Shown one piece after another: positions 1 to 9,340 of a stretch of DNA of 64,000 nt. Under the pieces are notes generated by a model. The model ran no database searches. It was not told where the DNA came from and worked only from the letters and a program-made list of their open reading frames with translations. The first letter of the stretch is position 1. The number at the start of each line of letters is the position of its first letter. Source of the DNA: Oscillospiraceae bacterium (GTDB lineage Bacteria > Bacillota > Clostridia > Oscillospirales > Acutalibacteraceae); contig SVPE01000004.1 in assembly GCA_015066015.1 (NCBI GenBank), positions 62,001-126,000 on the forward strand, given 5' to 3'. The translations under genes were made by a program, and so were the position numbers.

Positions 1-1182
1 AAATCCCTTATAGACGGGGACAGTAACTTAAAAAATATATATGTTTCAGGTGAAATATCTAATTTCACCAATCATTACAGAACAGGTCATTTTTATTTCA
101 CTGTTAAGGATGACAAAGCGGCTATAAAGGCAGTTATGTTCCGTTCTGCAGCAGAGAGACTTCGTTTTGTTCCGGAAAACGGAATGAAGGTGCTTGTAAG
201 GTGTAATGTCTCACTTTATGAAAGAGACGGAGTCTACCAGCTTTACTGTGAGGATATGCAGCCTGACGGTGTTGGTGAACTGACTGTCGCTTTTGAACAG
301 CTTAAGGAAAGGCTTTCAAAGGAAGGTCTTTTCGCATCTGAACATAAAAAGCCATTGCCTCATTATCCTCAGCGCATCGGGGTTGTCACTTCAACTTCAG
401 GTGCAGCAATAGAGGATATAAAAAATGTTCTTTCACGAAGATACCCCTTTGCTGAAATTATTCTTGCCGGGGTTCTTGTTCAGGGTGATGATGCACCGAT
501 ACAGATAGCTGATGCAATCAGACGCTTTGACCGTTTGGGATGTTGCGATGTGCTTATTGTAGGTCGTGGCGGGGGCTCTGTTGAAGATTTGTGGGCATTC
601 AATGATGAGGGCGTTGCGCGTGCAATTTATGACTGCTCTGTTCCGGTTGTTTCAGCGGTAGGACATGAGGTTGACTTCACAATTTCTGATTTTGTTGCTG
701 ATATGAGGGCACCCACACCTTCTGCGGCAGCTGAGATAGTTGCACCTGACTATAAAGAGGTGCTTTATGCAGCCGATAAAACTCTTGACAGCATGACCGA
801 TAAGGTGCTGCATATTATCGACAGATATACACTTGCTATAAATGAACTTGAAAAAAGAATTTATGAAAAAAGCCCGGTAAGAGAATTTGAGTTATATTCT
901 ATGTGCGTTAATGCACTTGAGGAAAAGTTGAACGTCCTGATGCACAGGCGTGTTGAATTGTATAAAAATGCTCTTACTAATTTTGCAGTGCGGATTGATG
1001 CGGTCAGTCCTCTGAAGGTTCTCGGCAGAGGCTATGCAATGGTTAAAAATGATGTACTTGAGCCTGTAAAAACTGCACACAAAATAAATGAAGGCGAAAA
1101 CATTACGGTTATTATGCGTGACGGTACACTTTCCTGTGTTTGTGAAAAAATCGTATATGAGGAAAACTGTCCCGTAAACTGA
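1..1182 (+). CDS. xseA: Exodeoxyribonuclease VII large subunit (5' truncated)
   Basis: Large subunit of exonuclease VII, which degrades single-stranded DNA to oligonucleotides with XseB. The frame is open from base 1, and its first codons match the N-terminal OB-fold (VSGEISNF near residues 15-22, then GHFYFTVKD), so the true start lies upstream of the window; the Met at 136 is internal. The visible part is 392 residues against a usual 400-450, so only a short N-terminal piece is missing. The catalytic core shows IGVVTSTSGAAIEDI, VGRGGGSVEDLWAF and AVGHEVDFTISDFVAD. A helical region and the GRGYAMV C-terminal motif follow. xseB starts 16 bases downstream, as is usual. Confidence 0.97.
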   Translation, partial: KSLIDGDSNLKNIYVSGEISNFTNHYRTGHFYFTVKDDKAAIKAVMFRSAAERLRFVPENGMKVLVRCNVSLYERDGVYQLYCEDMQPDGVGELTVAFEQLKERLSKEGLFASEHKKPLPHYPQRIGVVTSTSGAAIEDIKNVLSRRYPFAEIILAGVLVQGDDAPIQIADAIRRFDRLGCCDVLIVGRGGGSVEDLWAFNDEGVARAIYDCSVPVVSAVGHEVDFTISDFVADMRAPTPSAAAEIVAPDYKEVLYAADKTLDSMTDKVLHIIDRYTLAINELEKRIYEKSPVREFELYSMCVNALEEKLNVLMHRRVELYKNALTNFAVRIDAVSPLKVLGRGYAMVKNDVLEPVKTAHKINEGENITVIMRDGTLSCVCEKIVYEENCPVN

Positions 1183-1198
1183 AAGGAAAAACAGTAAA

Positions 1199-1408
1199 AT
1201 GGAAATGTATACACTTGATACAGCAATGATACGCTTAAAGGAAATTGCCGAAGAGCTTGAGAACGGAGACCATGACCTTGAAATGGCAATGAAGCTTTAC
1301 GAGGAAGGTGTAAGAATTATATCTTTCTGTAACAAAGCTCTTTCGGGCGCAAAGCAGAAAATAACAGAAATTTCTCAGTATGAGGAAGAGGATTTAGAAA
1401 ATGAATAA
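1199..1408 (+). CDS. xseB: Exodeoxyribonuclease VII small subunit
   Basis: Small helical subunit (69 aa, normal for the family) that associates with XseA. The family pattern is clear: a LKEIAEELENGDHDLEMAM segment followed by LYEEGVRI and a C-terminal acidic tail. The ATG at 1199 follows a GAAAGGAA ribosome-binding region. The 3' end overlaps ispA by 8 bases, which suggests translational coupling within the xseA-xseB-ispA-dxs run. Confidence 0.95.
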   Translation: MEMYTLDTAMIRLKEIAEELENGDHDLEMAMKLYEEGVRIISFCNKALSGAKQKITEISQYEEEDLENE

Positions 1409-2288
1409 GTCATACACATTTAATGATTATATTTCAATGATTAATTCACAGCTTGATTCTTTTATACCCGAATGTACATACGGTGAGCCCGTAGTGTGCG
1501 ATGCGATGAAGTACAGTCTCGGCATCGGAGGTAAGAGAATCAGGCCTGTGTTGCTTCTTGAGTTTTGCAGAGTATGCGGCGGAGATGTAAAAAAAGCAAT
1601 TCCATTTGCCGTAGCACTTGAAATGATACACACATATTCTCTTATCCACGATGATCTGCCCTGTATGGACGATGATGATATGAGAAGAGGCAAGCCTTCA
1701 TGTCACATAAAGTATGGTGAGGAATATGCCCTTCTTGCCGGTGATGGTCTACTTACCAGGGCTTTCGGTGTAATTGCACAAAGCGATGCTGCAAAAGAAA
1801 ATCCTCTTTGCGGAATTAAAGCTATCGCAGTATTGTCTGATCTTGCCGGTGTTGAGGGAATGATAGGCGGTCAGACAGTTGACCTTAAGAATGAAGGTAG
1901 AAAAGCCTCACTTGAAACCCTTGAAATTATGGATAGCCTCAAAACAGGTGCGCTTATTGTCTGTGCAGCGGAGCTTGGCTGTATAGTCGCAGGCGCCGAT
2001 GATGAAAAAGCGACTGCGGCAGTTACCTTCTGTAAAAAAATCGGACATGCATTTCAGATTGTTGACGATATTCTTGATGTTATTGGAGATGAAACGGAGC
2101 TCGGCAAACCTATAGGAAGTGACGGCGAGAGCTCAAAATCCACATATGTATCTATTCTGGGACTTGAAAAATCCAGAGAATACGCAGACAGACTTACACG
2201 CGAAGCCGTAGAAGCTCTGGAAATCTTCGGCGATGAAGCAAATCTGCTGAAAGAAATAGCGGGAATGCTTATAAATCGCAGAAACTGA
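1401..2288 (+). CDS. ispA: Polyprenyl (farnesyl-type) diphosphate synthase
   Basis: All-alpha prenyltransferase that condenses isopentenyl diphosphate with allylic diphosphates, probably to farnesyl or geranylgeranyl diphosphate, for quinone, undecaprenyl and other isoprenoids. The first Asp-rich motif, DDLPCMDDDD, starts at residue 84 and the second, DDILD, at residue 222; GGKRIRP near residue 43 binds isopentenyl diphosphate. The length of 295 aa is typical of short-chain synthases. It lies between xseB and dxs, a conserved Firmicute order that pairs precursor supply with chain elongation. Product chain length cannot be fixed from sequence alone. Confidence 0.95.
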   Translation: MNKSYTFNDYISMINSQLDSFIPECTYGEPVVCDAMKYSLGIGGKRIRPVLLLEFCRVCGGDVKKAIPFAVALEMIHTYSLIHDDLPCMDDDDMRRGKPSCHIKYGEEYALLAGDGLLTRAFGVIAQSDAAKENPLCGIKAIAVLSDLAGVEGMIGGQTVDLKNEGRKASLETLEIMDSLKTGALIVCAAELGCIVAGADDEKATAAVTFCKKIGHAFQIVDDILDVIGDETELGKPIGSDGESSKSTYVSILGLEKSREYADRLTREAVEALEIFGDEANLLKEIAGMLINRRN

Positions 2289-2302
2289 AAAGGACGGTTT
2301 AA

Positions 2303-4156
2303 ATGGATTACAGACTCCTTTCTAAAATCAAATCTCCTGCAGATATAAAGGATATGAGCTATCAGCAGCTTGAAAGCCTTGCGCAGGAAATCAGATATAA
2401 ATTGCTTGAAACCGTTTCAGAGAACGGCGGGCATCTTGCGCCTAATCTTGGTGTTGTTGAGCTTACTCTTGCAATTCATAAGGTTTTTGATTCACCGAAG
2501 GATCAGATTGTGTTTGATGTAGGTCATCAATGCTATACACATAAGCTGCTTACGGGCAGATTTGAGCAGTTCTCCACACTCAGAAAAAAAGACGGAATTT
2601 CCGGCTTTTGCAGACCCGGGGAAAGTGAACATGATATTTTTTATTCGGGCCATAGCGGAACTTCTGTTTCGTCAGGTCTCGGACTTGCTCACGCCAAGGA
2701 GCTTCAAAAAGATGGCAGTTATGTTATCTCGGTAATCGGTGACGGCTCTTTTACCGGCGGTATGGTCTATGAAGCTCTTAACAATGGCGGCAGAACAAAT
2801 GCAAAGCATATTATTATCCTTAATGACAATAAAATGTCCATTTCCGAAAATGTCGGCGCTTTTGCCAAGTATCTTGCGATAATCCGTTCAAAACCCGGAT
2901 ATTATTCCTTTAAGGCAGGCACAGAAAAGTTTTTAAGCCGTGTTCCTATGGGTAAAAGCGTTGCACGGAAGCTTTATGACATTAAAACCGATATAAAGAA
3001 CAAGCTTTATTCACAGAGTACCTTTTTTGAGGATCTCGGCTACAGATACATGGGTCCTGTTGACGGTCATAATATTGAGAATCTCTGTGATGCACTTGAA
3101 ACTGCCAAGAATGTAAATATGCCCGTTGTTCTTCACGTTCTTACTGTCAAAGGTAGAGGCTACGGCTATGCCGAGAAGCATCCCAGTATTTTTCACGGTA
3201 TTTCAGATTTTGATGTTGAAACAGGTGAGGCCAAGGCTTCGGGCGGTAACTTTTCGGAAAAATTCGGTGAATATCTCTGCAAAAAGGCCGAGATTGACGA
3301 AAGTATATGTGCAATTACCGCTGCAATGGGAATAGGAACCGGACTAAGAACGTTCAGCGAAAAATATCCTAAACGCTTTTTTGATGTAGGTATTGCTGAA
3401 GAACATGCAGTAACCTTCGCCTCAGGTCTTGCTAAAAACGGAATGAAGCCGGTGTATGCGGTTTATTCGACTTTCTTTCAGCGTTGCTATGATCAGCTTA
3501 TACACGATGTTTCTCTTCAGAAGCTTAAGGTTATATTTGCAGTTGACCGTGCAGGATTTGTCGGTGAAGACGGAGAAACCCATCACGGATTGTTTGATGT
3601 TTCTTTTTTAAGCACAGTGCCTGACATCAAGATTTATTCTCCTTGCTGCTACCGTTCTCTTGAGGCTGATATAAACAATGTTCTTTATGCTGATGAGTAT
3701 TCTGCCGTTGTAAGATATCCGAGGGGCAAACCTAAAGAAAATGTACAGAAGCTGCACTATGACTGCATAGAATATGCAACTTACGGTAATCCTGAATCAA
3801 AAACAGTAATTCTCACATACGGAAGAATTACTTCTGAAGGTATAGAAGCGGTTGACAGACTTTCACAGGCAGGCAAGAGTGTTTTCCTTGTTTCCCTCAA
3901 TCTTATCAAGCCGATTCCTGAAAATGTTTTTCAACTTCTTACAGATAAAGATAATATATACTTCTTTGAAGAAGGAATGAAAAACGGCGGCATTGCAGAG
4001 CGAATAGGTTTTATGTTGCTTGAGAAGGGGTACAAGGGCCGATATACGGCAAAAGCTGTAGATAATAAATTTGTTGAGCAGGCAAGTGTAAGTGAACAGC
4101 TTTCAGCTTACGGACTTGACTGTGAGTCAATGATTAAACTTATAGGTGAAAATTAA
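2303..4156 (+). CDS. dxs: 1-deoxy-D-xylulose-5-phosphate synthase
   Basis: TPP-dependent enzyme that makes 1-deoxyxylulose 5-phosphate from pyruvate and glyceraldehyde 3-phosphate, the entry step of the MEP isoprenoid pathway. The TPP/Mg motif GDGSFTGG lies near residue 146, the catalytic Glu of the pyrimidine-binding domain is in the EEHAVTFASG segment near 366, and the DRAGFVGEDGETHHGLFD signature follows. The C-terminal transketolase domain is complete. The length of 617 aa is normal. The start is 14 bases after ispA, and the stop shares one base with the tlyA start (TAATG), so the genes look cotranscribed and coupled. Confidence 0.97.
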   Translation: MDYRLLSKIKSPADIKDMSYQQLESLAQEIRYKLLETVSENGGHLAPNLGVVELTLAIHKVFDSPKDQIVFDVGHQCYTHKLLTGRFEQFSTLRKKDGISGFCRPGESEHDIFYSGHSGTSVSSGLGLAHAKELQKDGSYVISVIGDGSFTGGMVYEALNNGGRTNAKHIIILNDNKMSISENVGAFAKYLAIIRSKPGYYSFKAGTEKFLSRVPMGKSVARKLYDIKTDIKNKLYSQSTFFEDLGYRYMGPVDGHNIENLCDALETAKNVNMPVVLHVLTVKGRGYGYAEKHPSIFHGISDFDVETGEAKASGGNFSEKFGEYLCKKAEIDESICAITAAMGIGTGLRTFSEKYPKRFFDVGIAEEHAVTFASGLAKNGMKPVYAVYSTFFQRCYDQLIHDVSLQKLKVIFAVDRAGFVGEDGETHHGLFDVSFLSTVPDIKIYSPCCYRSLEADINNVLYADEYSAVVRYPRGKPKENVQKLHYDCIEYATYGNPESKTVILTYGRITSEGIEAVDRLSQAGKSVFLVSLNLIKPIPENVFQLLTDKDNIYFFEEGMKNGGIAERIGFMLLEKGYKGRYTAKAVDNKFVEQASVSEQLSAYGLDCESMIKLIGEN

Positions 4157-4974
4157 TGAAAGAAAAAATAAGACTTGATGTCGCGCTGTTTGAAAGAGGC
4201 TTTGTTGACAGCCGTGAAAAAGGAAAGGCATTGATTATGGCGGGCCTTGTCTATATAAACGGCAACAAGGAAACCAAGGCGGGCGCATCGGTAAAGCCTG
4301 AGGACTGTATTGAACTCAGAGGCGAAAAAATGCCTTTTGTAAGCCGCGGAGGCTATAAGCTGAAAAAAGCTGTTGACGAATTCGGCTTAAAGCTTGATGG
4401 CAGTGTGTGTATGGATATCGGTGCTTCAACGGGCGGCTTTACAGACTGCATGCTTCAGAACGGTGCGACAAAGGTATATTCTATTGATGTAGGTTACGGT
4501 CAGCTTGCCTGGAAACTCAGACAGGATGAACGCGTTATCAATATGGAGCGTACTAATTTCCGATATGTGACTCATGATGATATACCCGAGGAGATTGATT
4601 TTGCAAGTGTCGATGTTTCATTTATTTCTCTTAAGCTTATTATTCCTGTTATGAGACAGCTTCTTAAGCAAGGTGGCAAGGCGGTTTGTCTTATTAAGCC
4701 GCAGTTTGAAGCAGGTAAGGAAAAAATAGGAAAAAAAGGCGTTGTAAGAGATATTTCAGTACACGAGGAAGTTGTCGGAATGATATTTGACTTTGCGCTC
4801 GAACAGGGCTTTTCCGTGCTTAATCTTGATTTCTCACCGATTAAAGGACCTCAGGGAAATATCGAATATCTTATTTTTCTTGAAAAAAGTGAAGAGCCCG
4901 TTTCTTTGCTTACGGCAACACCTTCAAAGATTGTTGCTGCATCTCATGAAACACTGGACGGCGGTGATAAGTAA
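4156..4974 (+). CDS. tlyA: TlyA-family rRNA 2'-O-methyltransferase
   Basis: An S4 RNA-binding domain (about residues 1-65: [20 protein letters not shown]) is followed by an FtsJ-like methyltransferase domain with the SAM loop [13 protein letters not shown]. TlyA proteins methylate rRNA ribose 2'-OH groups; some family members are also described as hemolysins. The length of 272 aa is normal. It is coupled to dxs by TAATG and to nadK by another one-base overlap. This position between dxs and nadK is the usual one in clostridia and bacilli. Confidence 0.93.
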   Translation: MKEKIRLDVALFERGFVDSREKGKALIMAGLVYINGNKETKAGASVKPEDCIELRGEKMPFVSRGGYKLKKAVDEFGLKLDGSVCMDIGASTGGFTDCMLQNGATKVYSIDVGYGQLAWKLRQDERVINMERTNFRYVTHDDIPEEIDFASVDVSFISLKLIIPVMRQLLKQGGKAVCLIKPQFEAGKEKIGKKGVVRDISVHEEVVGMIFDFALEQGFSVLNLDFSPIKGPQGNIEYLIFLEKSEEPVSLLTATPSKIVAASHETLDGGDK

Positions 4975-5852
4975 TGACGGTTTCATTGTATGTGAACCTC
5001 ACTAGAAAAAATGCCTACAAGGTTGCACTCGATGTTATAAAAGAGCTTGAAAAGCTCAGTATCAATATATTAATGCCCGAAGAATTCAAAGACGAGTTCA
5101 ATTTTGCAAATGTTGATTTTGTACCGTCTAATGATTTTATCAGACAGTCGGAGCTTCTTATTTCAATCGGCGGTGACGGCACGATAATACATTCGGCACA
5201 CAGAGCCGCAGCTTATGACAAGCCTATTCTCGGTATAAATGCCGGAAGACTCGGGTTCCTTGCCGGACTTGAAAAAGAAGAACTCTACCTTCTTAAAGCT
5301 CTTAAGGAAAATGCATATACTGTTGATAGCAGAATGATGCTTTCCGTAAAGCATTATGAGGGTGACAGATTTGTGAAAGAGTACATATGTCTCAATGATG
5401 TTGTTGTCGCAAGGGGAAATTCCCTCAGACTATGTGACGTTGAGGTTTGTAACGGTGACAGACTGGTTTTTGATTATCAGGCGGACGGCATTATTATATC
5501 TACACCTACCGGTTCAACGGCTTATTCGCTTTCGGCGGGCGGACCTGTTGTGGATACCTCGATTGAAAGCCTGATACTTACACCAATATGCAACCACTCA
5601 TTATTCTCACGCTCTATGATTTTCAGACCGGATTCTGTATTAAGGCTGAGGGTAAGCAATTATGCCAATAGCCTTCCTATTTTCAGCTGTGACGGTGAAA
5701 GAGGAATTCAGATGACTGAAAAGTCTTCTGTTACTGTTGCGCGCAGTGAAAAATATGCGAAGATAATAAGGATAAAAGGGGACAGCTTTGCTGATATACT
5801 TTCCCATAAATTAATTGAGCGTTACGTTCGTGAAAAAGGAGAAAAAGAATGA
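4974..5852 (+). CDS. nadK: NAD kinase
   Basis: ATP- or polyphosphate-dependent kinase that makes NADP from NAD. The glycine-rich GGDGT motif is at residues 66-70, followed by [11 protein letters not shown] and then the NDVVVARG and [15 protein letters not shown] substrate-binding segments. The length of 292 aa is normal. It overlaps argR by 4 bases (ATGA) and sits in the conserved tlyA-nadK-argR-recN order. Confidence 0.96.
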   Translation: MTVSLYVNLTRKNAYKVALDVIKELEKLSINILMPEEFKDEFNFANVDFVPSNDFIRQSELLISIGGDGTIIHSAHRAAAYDKPILGINAGRLGFLAGLEKEELYLLKALKENAYTVDSRMMLSVKHYEGDRFVKEYICLNDVVVARGNSLRLCDVEVCNGDRLVFDYQADGIIISTPTGSTAYSLSAGGPVVDTSIESLILTPICNHSLFSRSMIFRPDSVLRLRVSNYANSLPIFSCDGERGIQMTEKSSVTVARSEKYAKIIRIKGDSFADILSHKLIERYVREKGEKE

Positions 5853-6307
5853 AAAAGAACAGACACGAGGCTATTTTAAGCCTTATATCTCAGCAAGATA
5901 TCGGCACCCAGGAGGAGTTGATGCAGAAGCTTAATGATATGGGATACAAGGTAACACAGGCTACTGTATCCCGAGATATCAAATATCTGAAATTAATTAA
6001 GACCCCTGTTGCGTCAGGACAGTACAAATACTCCTATGTCAACAATGATTCTGAAGATTTCTCAGGAAAGTATTACTCAATTCTTTCTCATTCTGTAACA
6101 GCCGTTGATTACGCCGGAAATATGGCAGTAATTAAATGCTATGCAGGTATGGCAAATGCTGCCTGTGCAGCTATGGACAGTCTCGAAATTGAAAATGTAG
6201 TAGGAACACTTGCAGGTGACGATACTATATTCGTGCTTTGCCGCAATGAGGAGAGCGCCGCATATCTTAAACAGTATATCGAAAAAATCACAGGTAAAAA
6301 CAAGTAA
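5849..6307 (+). CDS. argR: Arginine repressor ArgR/AhrC
   Basis: Arginine-responsive regulator of arginine synthesis and catabolism. The N-terminal winged helix carries the recognition segment [15 protein letters not shown], with the conserved Ser-Arg at residues 41-42. The C-terminal domain ends in [13 protein letters not shown], the arginine-binding and hexamerisation motif with its paired aspartates. The length of 152 aa is typical. Its likely target lies in the same window: an ARG-box-like palindrome at 23204-23221 upstream of argCJBD. It is translationally coupled to nadK. Confidence 0.96.
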   Translation: MKKNRHEAILSLISQQDIGTQEELMQKLNDMGYKVTQATVSRDIKYLKLIKTPVASGQYKYSYVNNDSEDFSGKYYSILSHSVTAVDYAGNMAVIKCYAGMANAACAAMDSLEIENVVGTLAGDDTIFVLCRNEESAAYLKQYIEKITGKNK

Positions 6308-6331
6308 AATATATAAAGGAAATACAGCACT

Positions 6332-8005
6332 ATGTTATCCGAACTTAAAATAGAAAATGTTGCTGTCATTGAAAAAGCAGAAATAAATTTTGAAAACGGC
6401 CTTAACATTATGACAGGTGAAACCGGTGCGGGTAAATCGATAGTTATAGACTCAATTAATGCTGTTCTCGGAGAGCGGACTTCAAAAGATCTGGTAAGAA
6501 GCGGCACAACGTCAGCAAAAATTACTGCGTGTTTTGAAGATGTTTCAATGAGTGTTAAAAATGCACTTGAGCTCATGGAAATCGACTGCGAATCCGACGG
6601 TACACTTATTGTAAGTCGTACAATAAGCGCGGACGGAAGAAGCAGTTGCCGTGTCAACGGTCAGCCTGTTACGGTTTCGATGCTGAGGACTCTCGGAAGA
6701 GAGCTTGTGACTATTTGCGGTCAGCATGACAGTCAGCATCTTCTGCAAAAGGAAACACACATTGAGTATATTGATTTTCTCGCTGATATTGGCGAGATTC
6801 TTTCTGAATACAGAAATGTATATTCTTCTGTTGTCAAAAAGAAAAAAGAACTCAATGTCTTTCTTAAATCTTTGAAAGACAAAGAAGAAAGACGGGAATA
6901 TCTTTCTTTCCGCATAAAAGAGATCGAACAGGCCAAAATTGTTCCCGGTGAAAAAGAAAAACTGCTTGAAGACAGAAAGAAGCTTCAGAATAGAGAAAAG
7001 CTGGCTAAGGCTCTTTATGGAGCCGGGGTTGCGCTTAACGGCGATGACAATACGCCGGGATGTACTCAGAATCTCTATACGCTCAGAGCTTTTCTTAATC
7101 AGCTTGGCGAATATAATAGCGAATTTGAAAAGTATGCAAAAGGCATCGAAAAGCTTTCGTATATTCTTGAGGAGTGTTCATCGACAGTAAGCAGTGAGGT
7201 GTCTGCGCTTGAGGGTGAAGAGCTGGATGTAAACTATATCGAGGAAAGGCTCGATGTTCTTTACAGGCTTTCCAAAAAGTACGGTGAAACTGAAGAAGAA
7301 ATTCTCGGAATGCTTGAAGAGTATAAAGCTGAACTCGATGCACTGGAAATCAGTGATGAAAAAATTGCTGAGCTTGAGAATGAGGTTTATTTTTTAAGTG
7401 AAAATCTCTTTGACCTTGCTGAAGAAATTTCTGACAGGAGAAGAAAGGCGGCACTTGATTTTGAAAATGATGTTGTTGCTGAGCTTAACTACCTTGATAT
7501 GCCATCAGCTGTATTCAAGGTCAGCTTTACACAGACGGCAGCTACCTCAAAGGGTATTGATGATGTCGAATTCCTGATCAGTGCAAACAAGGGTCAGGAG
7601 CCTAAGCCTCTTTCAAAAATTGCTTCCGGTGGCGAGCTCTCAAGAATTATGCTTGCGATAAAATGTGTTCTTTCTGACCTCGAGACAGCCGACACAATGA
7701 TTTTTGATGAAATAGATACAGGTGTCAGCGGTAGAGCAGCGCATAAAATAGCTTATAAGCTGAAAAGAGTTTCCGAAAAGAGACAGGCAGTTTGTGTAAC
7801 CCACCTTGCTCAGATTGCCGCCGCATCCGACAATCACTTGTTTATCGAAAAGCTTACGGAAGATGGCAGAGCATATACAAAGGTAAGAAAGCTTGTCGAT
7901 GATGAACGTATTTATGAAATAGCACGAATAATCGGCGGTGATGTTATTACAAAATCCACGGTTATGTCAGCCTGCGAGCTCATTGATTTTGCCAATACAC
8001 CTTGA
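6332..8005 (+). CDS. recN: DNA repair protein RecN
   Basis: SMC-like ATPase of recombinational double-strand break repair. Walker A GETGAGKS is at residues 29-36, a coiled coil with many Glu/Lys heptads fills about 150-350, and the ABC signature IASGGELSRIMLAIK and Walker B TMIFDEIDTGVSGRAA follow. The length of 557 aa is normal. The start follows an AAAGGAAA site 24 bases after argR. Its stop codon lies inside the -35 box of the tyrS promoter. Confidence 0.96.
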   Translation: MLSELKIENVAVIEKAEINFENGLNIMTGETGAGKSIVIDSINAVLGERTSKDLVRSGTTSAKITACFEDVSMSVKNALELMEIDCESDGTLIVSRTISADGRSSCRVNGQPVTVSMLRTLGRELVTICGQHDSQHLLQKETHIEYIDFLADIGEILSEYRNVYSSVVKKKKELNVFLKSLKDKEERREYLSFRIKEIEQAKIVPGEKEKLLEDRKKLQNREKLAKALYGAGVALNGDDNTPGCTQNLYTLRAFLNQLGEYNSEFEKYAKGIEKLSYILEECSSTVSSEVSALEGEELDVNYIEERLDVLYRLSKKYGETEEEILGMLEEYKAELDALEISDEKIAELENEVYFLSENLFDLAEEISDRRRKAALDFENDVVAELNYLDMPSAVFKVSFTQTAATSKGIDDVEFLISANKGQEPKPLSKIASGGELSRIMLAIKCVLSDLETADTMIFDEIDTGVSGRAAHKIAYKLKRVSEKRQAVCVTHLAQIAAASDNHLFIEKLTEDGRAYTKVRKLVDDERIYEIARIIGGDVITKSTVMSACELIDFANTP

Positions 8006-8030
8006 CAGATAATAAATAAAAATGTATTAT
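8002..8030 (+). promoter_or_regulatory. Sigma-A-type promoter of tyrS
   Basis: TTGACA at 8002-8007 and TATTAT at 8025-8030 with a 17-base spacer, ending 22 bases before the tyrS ATG. The -35 box overlaps the recN stop codon. No T-box can fit between this promoter and the gene, so tyrS here lacks the Tyr T-box control common in Firmicutes. Confidence 0.7.
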
Positions 8031-8052
8031 ATATTGAAAAAATTGAAAGGAA

Positions 8053-9288
8053 ATGAAAAACATGCAGATATATGAAGAGCTTGTTGCAAGAGGACTTATT
8101 GCACAGGTTACAGATGAAGAAAGAATAAGAGACCTTATCAATAACGGTAAGGCAGTATTTTACATTGGCTTTGACCCTACAGCCGATTCACTCCATGTCG
8201 GTCACTTTATGGCGCTTTGCCTTATGAAGAGACTTCAGATGGCAGGTAACAAGCCCGTTGCTCTTATTGGCGGCGGTACAGCTATGATCGGTGACCCTTC
8301 AGGCAGAAGTGATATGCGCCAGATGATGACAACAGAAACAATTGCCCATAACTGTGAGTGCTTTAAAAAGCAGATGAGCAGATTTATAGATTTCTCCGAA
8401 GGCAAGGCAATTATGGTTAACAACGCCGATTGGCTTCTCAAGCTCAACTACATTGATGTTCTCCGTGAGGTAGGAGCTTGCTTCAGCGTTAACCGTATGC
8501 TTTCGGCTGAATGCTATAAGCAGAGAATGGAAAAAGGTCTTTCCTTCCTTGAATTCAACTATATGATTATGCAGAGCTATGACTTCTACGTGCTCTATCA
8601 GAAATATGGCTGTAACCTTCAGTTTGGCGGTGACGACCAGTGGAGCAATATGCTCGGCGGTACAGAGCTTATCAGAAGAAAGCTCGGCGAAGATGCTGCA
8701 GCTATGACTATTACGCTTCTTCTTAACTCCGAGGGTAAGAAGATGGGTAAAACTCAGTCAGGTGCAGTATGGCTTGACCCCAATAAGACCAGTCCCTTTG
8801 ATTTCTACCAGTATTGGAGAAATGTTGACGATGCCGACGTTCTCAAGTGTATCAGAATGCTTACCTTCCTTCCTCTCGAGGAAATTGAGAAGATGGATTC
8901 CTGGCAGGGCAGTGAGCTTAACAAGGCAAAGGAAATTCTTGCTTATGAGCTTACAAAGCTTGTTCACGGCGAAGAAGAAGCAAACAAGGCTCAGGAAGGT
9001 GCAAGAGCACTTTTCTCAGGTGCAGGTAATACTGACAATATGCCCACAACAGTTCTCGCTGATGCTGACTTTACTGACGGTGCAATCAGTGTTATTGATA
9101 TGATGCTCAAGGCTGAAATCATAAAGTCACGCGGTGAAGGCAGAAGACTTATTGAGCAGGGCGGTGTAGCTGTTGACGACGAAAAAGCAAAGACTGCTTT
9201 TGATACCGTAAATAAGGATGCCTTTGAAAAAGGTCACGTTATCGTGAAGAAGGGCAAGAAGGTTTTTGTTAAATTTGTAATTGAATAA
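8053..9288 (+). CDS. tyrS: Tyrosyl-tRNA synthetase
   Basis: Class I aminoacyl-tRNA synthetase charging tRNA-Tyr. The HIGH-type motif is HVGH at residues 48-51 in the segment FDPTADSLHVGH, and the KMSKS-type motif is KMGKT at 230-234. The C-terminal S4 domain has the KSRGEGRRLIEQGGVAV pattern. The length of 411 aa matches the TyrS1 family. The ATG at 8053 follows GAAAGGAA. A terminator hairpin starts 5 bases after the stop, so the gene looks monocistronic. Confidence 0.97.
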   Translation: MKNMQIYEELVARGLIAQVTDEERIRDLINNGKAVFYIGFDPTADSLHVGHFMALCLMKRLQMAGNKPVALIGGGTAMIGDPSGRSDMRQMMTTETIAHNCECFKKQMSRFIDFSEGKAIMVNNADWLLKLNYIDVLREVGACFSVNRMLSAECYKQRMEKGLSFLEFNYMIMQSYDFYVLYQKYGCNLQFGGDDQWSNMLGGTELIRRKLGEDAAAMTITLLLNSEGKKMGKTQSGAVWLDPNKTSPFDFYQYWRNVDDADVLKCIRMLTFLPLEEIEKMDSWQGSELNKAKEILAYELTKLVHGEEEANKAQEGARALFSGAGNTDNMPTTVLADADFTDGAISVIDMMLKAEIIKSRGEGRRLIEQGGVAVDDEKAKTAFDTVNKDAFEKGHVIVKKGKKVFVKFVIE

Positions 9289-9293
9289 AACTT

Positions 9294-9325
9294 ATAGCCG
9301 ACATATCTATGTGTCGGCTATTTTT
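9294..9325 (+). terminator. Rho-independent terminator after tyrS
   Basis: A perfect inverted repeat (AGCCGACA paired with TGTCGGCT, 9-10 bp in all) with an 8-base loop, followed by a short T tract. It separates tyrS from the glycosidase gene that starts at 9341. Confidence 0.85.
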
Positions 9326-9340
9326 AAAAGGAGCAATTAT